Assembly: GCA_020402865.1 (NCBI GenBank)
Contig: JADBYT010000010.1
Coordinates: 62,001-126,000, forward strand
Length of the DNA: 64,000 bases
Direction of reading: 5' to 3'
Source of the DNA: Bacteroidota bacterium
GTDB taxonomy: Bacteria; Bacteroidota; Bacteroidia; Palsa-965
In this document: positions 41,418 to 50,788 of the stretch, in pieces
Numbering within the stretch: the first letter of the stretch is position 1
How the letters are laid out: each line of letters begins with the position of its first letter
Made by a program: the position numbers and the translations under genes
The notes under the pieces: generated by a model
Seen by the model: the letters and a program-made list of their open reading frames with translations, nothing else
What the model was told of the DNA's origin: nothing
Database searches by the model: none

Positions 41418-43562
41418 ATGACAAAATGTTTACCTGCCATCTTACTGGGCTTTTTTGCTCTTTTTTCCTTTACGTCTAAATGCCAGGCACAGGCACCTTC
41501 GGCACCTCACATTATTTATGGAGCCAGTCCGTTTCAGGATTCGCTCTGGGGAATTGATACCACTTCGTGGACGGTAGTTCATCGTGTTGCTCCTTCTATT
41601 CCTTCTTTTACCATCACAGGAATTACCGGAATGGCCTACGACCCGACCACCTATCAAACCTACGCCATCCTGAAACTCTCAGCAGTAAGCGGCCGCGTGC
41701 TGGCTACCATTAATCCGGTTACCGGGGTATGCAGTTTTATCGGAAACCTTGGCGATAATTTTTCATCCATCACCTTTCGTGCCGACGGGCAATTGCTGGG
41801 CGCCACCGGTGACGGTGCTACGGTACCGGAAGCATTGTATCTGATTGACAAAAACACGGCCTCCAAAACACTGCTGTATGCAATGGGTAATGGTGCCGAC
41901 GGCGAAGTGATTCTTTACAACCGCGCTGATGATTTCATTTATCACTGGTCTGGAAACGGTACTGTGGTGTTTGAAAAAATGGCCGCTACAAATGTAGCCT
42001 ACACACCCGTGAACATTCCGATTACCGGAACACCTGGAGGCGAAACATTCGGCACCATGTACGTTGCCCCCACCAAGTTTATTAACTCAAGCATCAACAG
42101 CACCTTTGCACGGGTAAGCACTTCGGGTGTTTACTCACCCTCCATTGCATCACTGCCTGATGATCTTCGCGGAATAGTAATGCCGCCGAGCTTTGTACAA
42201 AGCACTGATTCAATTTGTGAGCGTGTGGATACGATGTTTGTGGGCATGGGTAATCTTCAGCTTTTCGATTTAGCAACCTTTCACTGGGGCGATGCCACAC
42301 AAACAACCGAAGCGGCTACAGCCTCAGGCTCATGGCACATTTACAACACACCCGGCTCGTACACAGTGCATGTAGTACTGGATAATGGTGTAGCTGCCGA
42401 CACAGCATTTCAGTTTACTGTTGTGGTGAAAAATGCACCGGTGGTTTCTCTTTCAGGCAATGCTGCGGTTTGTCCAAACAGTACCACCACACTCACCGGC
42501 TCATCGGGCGGGAGCAGCCAGTGGTATTATAACGGAGTGGCGCTTTCATCGGCTACAACCAACAGTATTACTGTAGCCGCACCGGGCGTGTACAACATGA
42601 TCAAAACCGACCTCAACGGCTGTGCCGACTCCGCTTCTGTGGGAATTGCCGTAATTAATGTAACCAACCCAACAGTAAACATCGGCAACGATACTGCTTT
42701 CTGCGACAGCGGTACACTTGATGCAGGAAACGCAGGCGCAGCATTTGCATGGAGCACCGGTGATACCACGCAAACAGCACTCATAACTGCAAGCGCAAGC
42801 ATATCGGTGCTGGTTACAGACAGCAATGGCTGTGCGGGATCGGACACGGTAAACATTACGGTTAATGCGCTGCCCAATTTCAGTATCAGTGCAAACACCA
42901 CAGCCTGCGATACCTTTACGATTGCCACCAACGCCACATCAGGCAATTTTCTGTGGAGCGATAATTCAACCGGCAATACATTGCTTGTGGATACCACCGG
43001 CCTCTACTACCTTACCATCACAGATAACAACGGCTGCTCGAATACCGACAGTACATTTATCACCATCAACAACAGCCCGGTGGTAACACTTACTACCATC
43101 AGTGCCTCAAGCACAGATACTGTTTGCCAAAGTGATTCTAATGTAATTCTTGTGGGTACTCCGTCTGGCGGAATATACAGCGGAACATCAGTTATTGGAA
43201 ACCAGTTTGATCCGTCATTTGGTCCAGGAACCTATACATTAACCTATTCCTATACCGACAGCGCCGGCTGTTCTGGAACGTCTTCCGTTACTATTATAGT
43301 CGAAATATGTTCAGGCATTGGTTTTACCGAAAACAACACCGCTTCGTTTGTAATTATGCCAAATCCAAGTCAGGGCATTTTCACCGTACAACTCAGTCAA
43401 ACCAATACCACAATTGAAGTAACCGATGTGCTTGGCAATCTCGTGTACAGCACGCGTGAAACCAATCAGGGCCTTGTACCAATCAATCTCGAAAACCAGC
43501 CGGCTGGCATGTACTTTGTACGCATAGGCAATTCCGTTCAGAAAGTGTTGATTGAAAAATAA
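41418..43562 (+). CDS. Large T9SS cargo protein with PKD/Ig-like repeats
   Basis: This 714-residue exported protein has a signal peptide (MTKCLPAILLGFFALFSFTS). Residues about 30-270 look like a beta-propeller. Residues about 290-630 contain a PKD-like domain followed by repeated Ig-like modules of about 75 residues with DLNGC, DSNGC and DNNGC sequences, as in SprB-type adhesins. Residues about 650-714 are a T9SS sorting domain (PNPSQGIFTVQL, then ITDVLGN-like TDVLGNLVYS, and AGMYFVRIG). A surface adhesin or matrix role is likely. ATG 41418 gives the signal peptide; the frame has an ATG at 41343 that lies upstream of the -7 element. Confidence 0.87.
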   Translation: MTKCLPAILLGFFALFSFTSKCQAQAPSAPHIIYGASPFQDSLWGIDTTSWTVVHRVAPSIPSFTITGITGMAYDPTTYQTYAILKLSAVSGRVLATINPVTGVCSFIGNLGDNFSSITFRADGQLLGATGDGATVPEALYLIDKNTASKTLLYAMGNGADGEVILYNRADDFIYHWSGNGTVVFEKMAATNVAYTPVNIPITGTPGGETFGTMYVAPTKFINSSINSTFARVSTSGVYSPSIASLPDDLRGIVMPPSFVQSTDSICERVDTMFVGMGNLQLFDLATFHWGDATQTTEAATASGSWHIYNTPGSYTVHVVLDNGVAADTAFQFTVVVKNAPVVSLSGNAAVCPNSTTTLTGSSGGSSQWYYNGVALSSATTNSITVAAPGVYNMIKTDLNGCADSASVGIAVINVTNPTVNIGNDTAFCDSGTLDAGNAGAAFAWSTGDTTQTALITASASISVLVTDSNGCAGSDTVNITVNALPNFSISANTTACDTFTIATNATSGNFLWSDNSTGNTLLVDTTGLYYLTITDNNGCSNTDSTFITINNSPVVTLTTISASSTDTVCQSDSNVILVGTPSGGIYSGTSVIGNQFDPSFGPGTYTLTYSYTDSAGCSGTSSVTIIVEICSGIGFTENNTASFVIMPNPSQGIFTVQLSQTNTTIEVTDVLGNLVYSTRETNQGLVPINLENQPAGMYFVRIGNSVQKVLIEK

Positions 43563-43581
43563 AACACAAATCCATACCTGC

Positions 43582-43616
43582 ACGACCCGGCCGAAAATCT
43601 GCCGGGTCGTTTTTTT
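43582..43616 (+). terminator. Rho-independent terminator of the large T9SS gene
   Basis: A perfect 10-bp GC-rich stem (43582-43591 with 43601-43610) with a 9-nt loop is followed by six further T residues, 20 nt after the stop. Confidence 0.92.
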
Positions 43617-43678
43617 GCAGGTATAGTAGCACTGCACGGCCATTTAACGGGAAACTATCTGCGGAAAAAATTTTCCAT

Positions 43679-43686
43679 TACATTTG
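43679..43686 (+). promoter_or_regulatory. -7 element TACATTTG directly before the start codon
   Basis: An exact TAnnTTTG ends 4 nt before the ATG at 43691. No other in-frame ATG lies nearby, so the message may be leaderless. Confidence 0.5.
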
Positions 43687-43690
43687 AAAC

Positions 43691-45712
43691 ATGTCGCTAC
43701 CTGTTCCTGCGTTTACCATAGCGCGCATACTCACATCGGTACTGTTGTTTTTCACCATCTGGTGCGCGAAACTCAATTATACCTTCAGCGATTCGCAGCT
43801 TACGTTACTTACTTCCCAGTCGATTGCGCAGCACGGCAGTATCAATTTATACCGCTATAAAGTTTCTTCCACACCTGAGCAGTTTGCAAACGGGACTTGG
43901 AAATATACCAACCGCCAGCGCAACGAAACCATTTATTATTCTTATCCGCTGGGCAGCGCATTTATCAGTGTGCCTGTGGTGGCGGCAGCCAATGTATTCG
44001 GGCTCGACATGAGCATTGCGGCGCATGATGCGTGGCTGCAAACGTGGCTGGCCGCGATTACGGCAGTATTCATTTTTCTGCTTACTCACCGGCTGCTTGC
44101 GTTGCTTACTGGTGAAATGATTGCTTTTACAGTAGCCGTATTCTTTGCCTTCGGCACTGCGTATATGAGCAGTGTGGGTACGGCACTGTGGAGTTTCAAC
44201 TACGAAATTATTGCCGTACTGCTGTTGGTACACATCATTGTAAAAGCCGAACTGAATGGCCTTGAAAAAGTGCGGCCAGCCCTACTGGCTACACTCGTAT
44301 TTATGGCCTGGATCTGCCGGCCTTCGGCAATCGGACTGGCGGCATTAGTTACAGCATGGGTATTCTGGCGCAGCCGCAAAAACATATTTGTATATGCCGG
44401 TGTGCTGCTGGCCTGGTTCCTGCTTTTTGTCCTTATTTCTGAGCGCACGTTCGAATTGTTTGTACCTCCTTACTATAATCCGTTTTTCTGGACAAGCTAT
44501 TCGTTTGCAAATTCCTCCATCACCACACGACTGTTGGCAATGCTTTTCAGTCCGGCGCGGGGATTGTTTGTATTTACGCCGGTTCTGCTCTTTGCCTTTG
44601 GCGGACTATTCAATGCATCGTTGCGAAAAAACCGTTTCTATCTGGCGGCCGCAGGCTGGCTACTGCTTCAGGTTGTACTGGCGGCCACACAGCGGAACTG
44701 GTGGGGCGGCTGGTGTTTTGGGCCCCGCCTGCTTACCGATGCCTTGCCACCACTGGCTGTAATGCTGGCATTAACCATACACGAATGGCAACTACAGGGT
44801 AAACTCAGGCGCTTTATTCCCGGTCTGGCCGTGTTTGGATTTTTTAGCGTATTTATTCATACCGCACAGGGCATGTATAACCCGCAAACACTGCTCTGGA
44901 ACAATTCGCCAAATATTGATGATATGCCCGGTTACTATATCTGGAACTGGAAACACAGCCAGCTTTTTGCCAGCGAAACCGGCAATAAAATAAAGCAACG
45001 TGAAATTGAACTCGGCGGGGAACTGGATCCGTATCTGAAACTTATCAAACCCGGCAGCCACGTGCTTTTCGGTGAGCCTGACAATATCACGCGAAATATT
45101 TTCGAGCGGTGGAATTATTCATCCGATACAAAATTCCACAATAATCTGTACAGCATTGAAAGTGCCGGAATTGATACATTCTGGATTACACCGAAAAACT
45201 ACGAGCAAATACGCAGTATGGATTATTACAGCATCTTGCAGCCACAAAACCAGCCCACGCTTGGAAAATGGCTTCAGGCGCATACCACGGAAACCATTCT
45301 GCTCAGCATTCGCGACGAAGGCATGAACAGCCTTTCAGAAGAAACAAAAGCATACCTGAAAAGCATCGGCGCATCGCCCGACAGTTTGAAGTTCAGACAG
45401 GGCTACACGCTTATCATCAGACAGGGGAAATTAGCTGCCGAAAAATTCGAGCAAAACGACTCTGCTGCTGTCAACCTTCAAACCGGCGCATACCATGTAG
45501 CTCTGCGTTCGTGCGGCAACAACAGCGGAAACTGGTCGGTGATTAAAGTAAACGGCACCGAACACTCGCTCAATGCCCGCGGATTTAATGCGGTGGTTGT
45601 GGATGAAAAAGGTAAAGTCATTCAGTCAACCCGTTTCGATACGCATGCCTATGATGCGCAGGAGCAAAAAGTATTTGCAGTTACACGAAACGTGAATCAG
45701 AAACGGAAATAA
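43691..45712 (+). CDS. Polytopic membrane glycosyltransferase-like protein (GT39/ArnT-like layout)
   Basis: This 673-residue protein has about 10-12 membrane helices in the first 390 residues and a large soluble C-terminal domain (about 400-673). The first extracytoplasmic loop has FSDSQLTLLTSQSIAQHG and YSYPLGSAF, resembling the catalytic loop of polyprenol-phosphate-dependent (GT-C) enzymes. A family-specific motif is not certain, and it may belong to an uncharacterised GT-C group. The soluble tail contains a small beta domain. It overlaps the convergent MBOAT gene by 16 nt at the stop codons. Confidence 0.68.
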   Translation: MSLPVPAFTIARILTSVLLFFTIWCAKLNYTFSDSQLTLLTSQSIAQHGSINLYRYKVSSTPEQFANGTWKYTNRQRNETIYYSYPLGSAFISVPVVAAANVFGLDMSIAAHDAWLQTWLAAITAVFIFLLTHRLLALLTGEMIAFTVAVFFAFGTAYMSSVGTALWSFNYEIIAVLLLVHIIVKAELNGLEKVRPALLATLVFMAWICRPSAIGLAALVTAWVFWRSRKNIFVYAGVLLAWFLLFVLISERTFELFVPPYYNPFFWTSYSFANSSITTRLLAMLFSPARGLFVFTPVLLFAFGGLFNASLRKNRFYLAAAGWLLLQVVLAATQRNWWGGWCFGPRLLTDALPPLAVMLALTIHEWQLQGKLRRFIPGLAVFGFFSVFIHTAQGMYNPQTLLWNNSPNIDDMPGYYIWNWKHSQLFASETGNKIKQREIELGGELDPYLKLIKPGSHVLFGEPDNITRNIFERWNYSSDTKFHNNLYSIESAGIDTFWITPKNYEQIRSMDYYSILQPQNQPTLGKWLQAHTTETILLSIRDEGMNSLSEETKAYLKSIGASPDSLKFRQGYTLIIRQGKLAAEKFEQNDSAAVNLQTGAYHVALRSCGNNSGNWSVIKVNGTEHSLNARGFNAVVVDEKGKVIQSTRFDTHAYDAQEQKVFAVTRNVNQKRK

Positions 45713-47103
45713 ACAAACGTATTGTAATTTACCGAAGCACTGTAACTCAGCGAAAGCACAAACAAAACCGCGCTGATCAGTGCAAGTGAAATATGTCCGG
45801 CCGAAGAGGGATAACCTGTAAACACCGTATCCTGCACACGTTTTGTAAACGGCGTGCAGGCAAAAAACGAAAAGCAAACTGCAGCTGCAAAAGGCAGCCA
45901 GAATTCGGTGCGGGGCCAGTGTGAAAGAGTGGCCGAATTAAACCCGAACAAGGCCTGCTGAAACTGAAGCATTTTATCCAAGTCCTGAATAAAGAATAAC
46001 GACATGGAATAAGACACGGCTGCAATTGTAAACACAACTCCCAAAACACGCGGCATCCGAAATTTCACCACACGCTCACCAATAATCAGCAAGCCGTGAA
46101 ATACGCCCCAGAGCAGGAAATTCCAGTGCGCACCATGCCACAATCCGCTTACCAGAAACACAATTCCCAGATTCCGGTAGGTAATCCATTTTCCTCCACG
46201 GCTTCCGCCCAGCGGGATATAGAGGTAATTACGCATCCAGGCCGTGAGCGTCATGTGCCAGCGTTTCCAAAACTCCGTAATATTTGGCGAAAGCAGCGGG
46301 TTATTGAAGTTTTCAGGTAACCTGAATCCGAAAATCCGCCCCAGCCCCAGCGCAATATCCGTATAACCCGAAAAATCAAAATACATTCTGAAAAAGCAGG
46401 CCAGCAGCGCCAGCCAGGCACTTCCCGCACCAAGCGTATGAAAATCAATCCCGGTAAGTGTGTAGTCGGTATAATACAACGCCAGCTGATCAGCAATAAG
46501 CACTTTTTTCCCCAGACCAATGCAAAGCCTGTAAAATCCGCCAAGTCTGTTTTCGAGTGTTTCCTGCGCACTTCTTTCCTGAAGCTGCGAAGCTATTTCG
46601 CCGTATCGGATAATAGGCCCGGCAAGTAGTTTGGGGAAAAGCAGAATGTAAAGCAGATAATCACCGAAACGGTTCAGCGGCTGTTGTTCGCGCCGGTAAA
46701 CATCAAGCAGATAGGTAATTGTTTCGAACGTATAAAACGAAATTCCGAGTGGTAATGCAACAAGCAGCAACGCTTCATCCTGTGCAGTAACTGTGCCGCC
46801 AAAAAGCGATACAAAAAACAGCCGGTATTTAAACCAGCCCAGCAGCGAAAGATTCATGCACAGGGAAACAGCCAGCACAACTTTTCGCCGCACGCCTTCC
46901 TGCCGTGCCATGATGCGTACCAGCACAAAATCGAAAAATGTAGTGGCTACCAGTACAAAAACAAAAACCGGCTCACACCAGGCATAAAAAAACAAACTGG
47001 CAGCAAGCAAAAGCGCATTTTTAAACTTGCGGTCAGCAATGCCGTATAGCAGCAGAAACAGCGGCAGAAAGACGGTAAGAAAAAGCGCCTTGTGAAAATC
47101 CAT
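45697..47103 (-). CDS. MBOAT-family O-acyltransferase (AlgI-like)
   Basis: This 468-residue polytopic membrane protein is of the MBOAT family, AlgI/DltB group. The family core is present: YFDFSGYTDIALGLGRIFGF, NFNNPLLSPNITEFWKRWH with the conserved Trp-Lys-Arg-Trp-His, and VSGLWHGAHWNFLLWG with the catalytic His. It moves acyl (usually acetyl) groups across the membrane for polysaccharide O-acylation. It begins 1 nt after the stop of the AlgJ-like gene, its expected partner. ATG 47103 was chosen over 47130, which lies inside the upstream gene. Confidence 0.92.
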   Translation of the reverse strand: MDFHKALFLTVFLPLFLLLYGIADRKFKNALLLAASLFFYAWCEPVFVFVLVATTFFDFVLVRIMARQEGVRRKVVLAVSLCMNLSLLGWFKYRLFFVSLFGGTVTAQDEALLLVALPLGISFYTFETITYLLDVYRREQQPLNRFGDYLLYILLFPKLLAGPIIRYGEIASQLQERSAQETLENRLGGFYRLCIGLGKKVLIADQLALYYTDYTLTGIDFHTLGAGSAWLALLACFFRMYFDFSGYTDIALGLGRIFGFRLPENFNNPLLSPNITEFWKRWHMTLTAWMRNYLYIPLGGSRGGKWITYRNLGIVFLVSGLWHGAHWNFLLWGVFHGLLIIGERVVKFRMPRVLGVVFTIAAVSYSMSLFFIQDLDKMLQFQQALFGFNSATLSHWPRTEFWLPFAAAVCFSFFACTPFTKRVQDTVFTGYPSSAGHISLALISAVLFVLSLSYSASVNYNTFVYFRF

Positions 47104-47104
47104 G

Positions 47105-48487
47105 CTACTTCTTTTTCTTTTGTTCGTCAATCATAAACCGCGCATCAAGATAAAGCATTGAATCGGCTGCAATACCTTTCTGCTTTGCTTTCTCCGCTAC
47201 TGTAGCATACCAGTCGGGGTTGCCTCTGATGGCCATCATCATCTTCGCCACATCGGGCGGAATAGTTTTTGCAAAAGCAGGCGAAAGTCCTTTCGGTTTT
47301 TCTTTTTCAGCAATTTGCGGAAGCGCGGGTGCGGCCTGCAGCTGTGCATACACCTGCTCAATAAATCCCCAGCCGAATTCATCAAGGTTGGCATCCGTAC
47401 AATAAATCACCACCACGTCATGTGCCAGCGCCTGCCTGAGTGCATCTGCCTCAATCACCTTTCGCTGTGCACCACCAAACGGATGCCAGTCGCGGTTGTA
47501 ATAAAAGAAATCAGTCTGGCTGTACACCGTACCATTGAAACGGCCCGGATCATGTGTCCAGAAATAACTGTCGCCAATAGCAAGCAGCGAAGGCTTTTCG
47601 GTGCTTTTTGCCTCCTCAAAATGATATACCGGATAAGCCATTGGAAAACCTTCTGGCTCGAAAAGCAGATTCATCCCGCGCCCCACATCGCTGTCCACGA
47701 GATTTACCGAATCGCCAAACACGATCCGGTCAACCACCAAAGGCGCCAGCACTGTACCACGCAAATGCCCGAGACGGCGGCTCACGCTGTCGGCTACAAA
47801 CGTGGCGGCATAGGTGCTCCAGTGTATGCCACATTTCGGAAACAGCGGATACCGCGAAGTCTGCCGCCATTGCTCAAACCAGTTTCTCCCGTCGATAAAC
47901 TCAATGCCCCGCTTACGGAATTGCGCAACGTAGGTGTCGTAATTACGTATCGTTTTACGCTTGCGCAATTCAGGCTCTTCACGTATAAAAGAATTGAAAA
48001 ACGACGCTTTGCCCGGCGCCATCACAATCAGCAGCGTGGTACCCCGTGCCGCCAGCTTTTGCTGTACTTCCAGCAGCATTCCGGCCTGACGTTTAATTTT
48101 TTCTTCACCCACAAAATCTTTTCCCGTCCACGCATCAATGTAGGTCTGGTCAAACAGATAACCTTCCTTCCCCACAATCACCGCATTGGTATAGGAATGA
48201 TTCCACCACGAATAACCAATCTGATTGTGCAGCCGCAACAACGTATTTCTGTATCCGAAATTTTGATTGAGCCATTCGCCCTTTTGTTGCTGAAACGAGC
48301 CTGCAAACCACCCGGTATCCGTAAACTCCGGATTTTCGGCTACACGCGGCGAGTACCCGTCAAGCTCACGCTCCTCACTCAGATGCAGCCAGCGCTGCAG
48401 GCCGGGCAAACTAAGCAGCAGAAAAAGTAAGATTGCTAAAAGTCTCAGCAATCGTTTAGGCGGCGCTTGGGCATTTTCAGATTTCAT
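47105..48487 (-). CDS. AlgJ/AlgX-like SGNH-fold acetyltransferase partner
   Basis: This 460-residue protein has an N-terminal membrane anchor (LLRLLAILLFLLLSLPGL) and a periplasmic AlgX/AlgJ-type domain. Characteristic segments are GKEGYLFDQTYIDAW, LLIVMAPGKASFF, CGIHWSTYAA with the catalytic His and LLAIGDSYFW with the Ser nucleophile. These proteins take acetyl groups delivered by an MBOAT partner and transfer them to the polysaccharide. The MBOAT gene follows 1 nt downstream, so the pair is one functional unit. It is divergent from the radical SAM cluster. Confidence 0.87.
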   Translation of the reverse strand: MKSENAQAPPKRLLRLLAILLFLLLSLPGLQRWLHLSEERELDGYSPRVAENPEFTDTGWFAGSFQQQKGEWLNQNFGYRNTLLRLHNQIGYSWWNHSYTNAVIVGKEGYLFDQTYIDAWTGKDFVGEEKIKRQAGMLLEVQQKLAARGTTLLIVMAPGKASFFNSFIREEPELRKRKTIRNYDTYVAQFRKRGIEFIDGRNWFEQWRQTSRYPLFPKCGIHWSTYAATFVADSVSRRLGHLRGTVLAPLVVDRIVFGDSVNLVDSDVGRGMNLLFEPEGFPMAYPVYHFEEAKSTEKPSLLAIGDSYFWTHDPGRFNGTVYSQTDFFYYNRDWHPFGGAQRKVIEADALRQALAHDVVVIYCTDANLDEFGWGFIEQVYAQLQAAPALPQIAEKEKPKGLSPAFAKTIPPDVAKMMMAIRGNPDWYATVAEKAKQKGIAADSMLYLDARFMIDEQKKKK

Positions 48488-48593
48488 GTTCAGATAACAG
48501 GGGTGGCGGTAAAGTAATTAGCGAATTTGCAGAAAGTAACGGATATTTGAGAGCCTGTTTGCATTTTATGCAGGCAAAAACCAAGCTATTTTT

Positions 48594-50090
48594 GTGAACG
48601 TATTACTTTTCAACCCGCTTGCAACGCCCACCAAACCTCGCATTCCGAACAGTGTACTGCAGGTTGCCTCGTCAATTGACCACAGCCACCAGTGGCAGAT
48701 TGTGGACGGCAACATTGATCAGGATCCCTGGCCGGTAATCCGCAAACACCTGCAAACAGGGAAATTCAGCTATTTTGCCTCTACCGTAATGCCCGGCCCG
48801 CAACTCCGGCAGGCCATTCCCATATCAAAAGCCATCCGAAACGAATTCCCCGGTATTACCATAATCTGGGGCGGATACTTCCCGTCAAACCATCCGAAAC
48901 CGGTGCTTGAAAGCGGCTTTGTAGATTATATTGTAAATGGCCCCGGCGACAGGGCTTTTCCTCAACTCCTCAATTATCTTGAACACGGCGGCGATCTTGA
49001 TGCAATTCCCAATCTGATATACCGCCGCAACGAAAAAATAACGCATACCCGGAAAGACGAAATCTACGATCAGGATACGCTGCCGCCATTTCCGTATGAA
49101 AAACTAAACGCACAATACCCGATGAGCCGGTATCTGGCCAAAACGTATCTCGGCTCAAAAACCATTGCCTATCACAGCAGCTTTGGTTGTCCGTTTACCT
49201 GCTCGTTTTGCGCAGTTGTACCTATCTATAACGCACGATGGAAAGGTAAATCAGCCGAATTGATATACAAGGATATTAGTTTTTTGCGCGAAAAATTTGG
49301 TGGCAATGCGGTGGAATTTCACGACAATAATTTCTTCGTTTCGGAAAAACGCACTGCCGAATTTGCCAAGCTCGTTATGAACGACAATATCGTATGGTGG
49401 GGCGAGGGGCGAATTGATACCATTGACCGCTACAAGGATGAAACGCTTGAACTGATGAGGAAGTCAGGGTGCAAAATGATTTTCTTCGGCGCCGAAACAG
49501 GCAATGATTCCATGCTGAAGAAAATGGACAAAGGCGGCACACAAACACGCGAGCAGATTTTGCGCTTTGCCAAACGCCTGCGCAAATTCGATATCATTCC
49601 CGAATACTCATTCGTACTCGGCTTTCCGGCCGATACGGAAGAAGAAGTAAACCAACTCATCGAGCAGGACATTGCCTTCATCCGCGAAATAAAAGAAGCC
49701 AATCCCGATACGGAAGTAATTATTTACGTCTATTCGCCGGTGCCTACCGAAGACAGCGAACTGTTTAAAAAAGTATCAGCCACCGGTTTCCGTTTTCCGG
49801 AAAAACTGGAAGACTGGATTAATGCAGAATGGGAGAATTTCGATTTGCGCAAAAATCCGCTCACACCATGGCTGAAGCCCTACATGATTGATAAAATACG
49901 TCATTTTGAAACGGTGCTGAACGGCTATTACCCTACCGTTTCTGATGTACGCCTGAACAACTGGCAGCGCAAAACAATACGTACACTTAGTGCGCTGCGC
50001 TATAAGCTCAAGGTATATCGCCATCCCTACGAAATAAAAGTGCTTCAGAAAATGTGGAAATACCGTCAACCTGAAACCGAAGGATTTTGA
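48594..50090 (+). CDS. B12-binding-type radical SAM protein 1
   Basis: This 498-residue protein has an N-terminal cobalamin-binding-like Rossmann domain (about residues 1-165) and a radical SAM domain (about 190-410) with C199, C203 and C206 in FGCPFTCSFC. It has no DxHxxG cobalamin-His motif, like several BchE-type enzymes. A second feature is MIFFGAETGNDSMLKKMDKG. The start is a GTG, which gives the usual MNVLLFNPLA opening; no ATG lies near. It begins a six-gene unit and its TGA overlaps the next ATG by one base. Substrate unknown. Confidence 0.86.
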   Translation: MNVLLFNPLATPTKPRIPNSVLQVASSIDHSHQWQIVDGNIDQDPWPVIRKHLQTGKFSYFASTVMPGPQLRQAIPISKAIRNEFPGITIIWGGYFPSNHPKPVLESGFVDYIVNGPGDRAFPQLLNYLEHGGDLDAIPNLIYRRNEKITHTRKDEIYDQDTLPPFPYEKLNAQYPMSRYLAKTYLGSKTIAYHSSFGCPFTCSFCAVVPIYNARWKGKSAELIYKDISFLREKFGGNAVEFHDNNFFVSEKRTAEFAKLVMNDNIVWWGEGRIDTIDRYKDETLELMRKSGCKMIFFGAETGNDSMLKKMDKGGTQTREQILRFAKRLRKFDIIPEYSFVLGFPADTEEEVNQLIEQDIAFIREIKEANPDTEVIIYVYSPVPTEDSELFKKVSATGFRFPEKLEDWINAEWENFDLRKNPLTPWLKPYMIDKIRHFETVLNGYYPTVSDVRLNNWQRKTIRTLSALRYKLKVYRHPYEIKVLQKMWKYRQPETEGF

Positions 50091-50788
50091 TGGATGCGTT
50101 TCAACGATTGTTTGCCAGTTACGTTACCAAACCGCTGCTCAGGCGCCGGCTTCGATATACTTCGCACTATACATTCGGAAATCTGAATCTCGAAATTGCC
50201 CCGGGGGTGTTTCATCCGCGCTACTTTTTTAGTTCCGAATACCTTGCCGAATTTACACAGCGACTTGATCTGACAGGGAAAACAGTAGCCGAGCCCTGCA
50301 CCGGCAGCGGACTCATCGGGCTGATTGCACGGGAAAAAGGTGCTCATGTGAGCTGTTCGGATATTGATGAACGGGCAGTAAATTGTGCCGCAAAAAATCA
50401 CACACTCAATACTAAACATTTTCCCGAAACCGGCTCCTGGCGGGTTTTTCATTCTGATCTGTTCGAAAAATATCCGCCGCAGCTGCGTTTTGATGTAATT
50501 CTTGTAAATCCCCCCTATTTTTTTAAACCACAGGAAAAACCCGAACAACTTGCCTGGAATTGTGGAAGTGAGGGCGAGTTTTTTGAAAAATTGTTTCTGC
50601 AGCTCCCCGCCCGCCTGCGTAAGAACTCACAAGTATTCATCATTCTGGCCGAAAACTGCGAAATTGATCGAATAATTAAAATTGCTGGGAAATACGGCTT
50701 TAGCCTGAATCGGGTAGAAGAACGCAAAATCAAATGGGAAAAAAACTATATTTTCGTAGCTGAGCATAGAACCAAAACCCATGAATGA
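50090..50788 (+). CDS. SAM methyltransferase with NPPY motif
   Basis: This 232-residue protein is a class I SAM-dependent methyltransferase. The SAM site is VAEPCTGSGLIGLIA, followed by VSCSDIDERAVNCAA and a catalytic VNPPYFF at N140-Y143. The NPPY signature is typical of enzymes that methylate an amide or exocyclic amine nitrogen (PrmC/HemK and N6-adenine groups). It lies between a radical SAM gene (1-base overlap) and a nucleotidyltransferase gene (8-nt overlap), so the substrate may be something other than release factor or DNA. The ATG at 50090 was preferred to a TTG one codon earlier. Confidence 0.85.
   Translation: MDAFQRLFASYVTKPLLRRRLRYTSHYTFGNLNLEIAPGVFHPRYFFSSEYLAEFTQRLDLTGKTVAEPCTGSGLIGLIAREKGAHVSCSDIDERAVNCAAKNHTLNTKHFPETGSWRVFHSDLFEKYPPQLRFDVILVNPPYFFKPQEKPEQLAWNCGSEGEFFEKLFLQLPARLRKNSQVFIILAENCEIDRIIKIAGKYGFSLNRVEERKIKWEKNYIFVAEHRTKTHE

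Noticed and set aside
47315-48430. 371-codon plus-strand frame opposite the AlgJ-like gene
   Set aside because: No signal, domain or operon context; the minus-strand gene has SGNH-type motifs and a partner gene 1 nt away.
48587-48594. TATTTTTG as promoter of the radical SAM cluster
   Set aside because: Its last base is the first base of the GTG start codon, so a transcript from it would lack the start. No alternative start lies near. It is probably chance.
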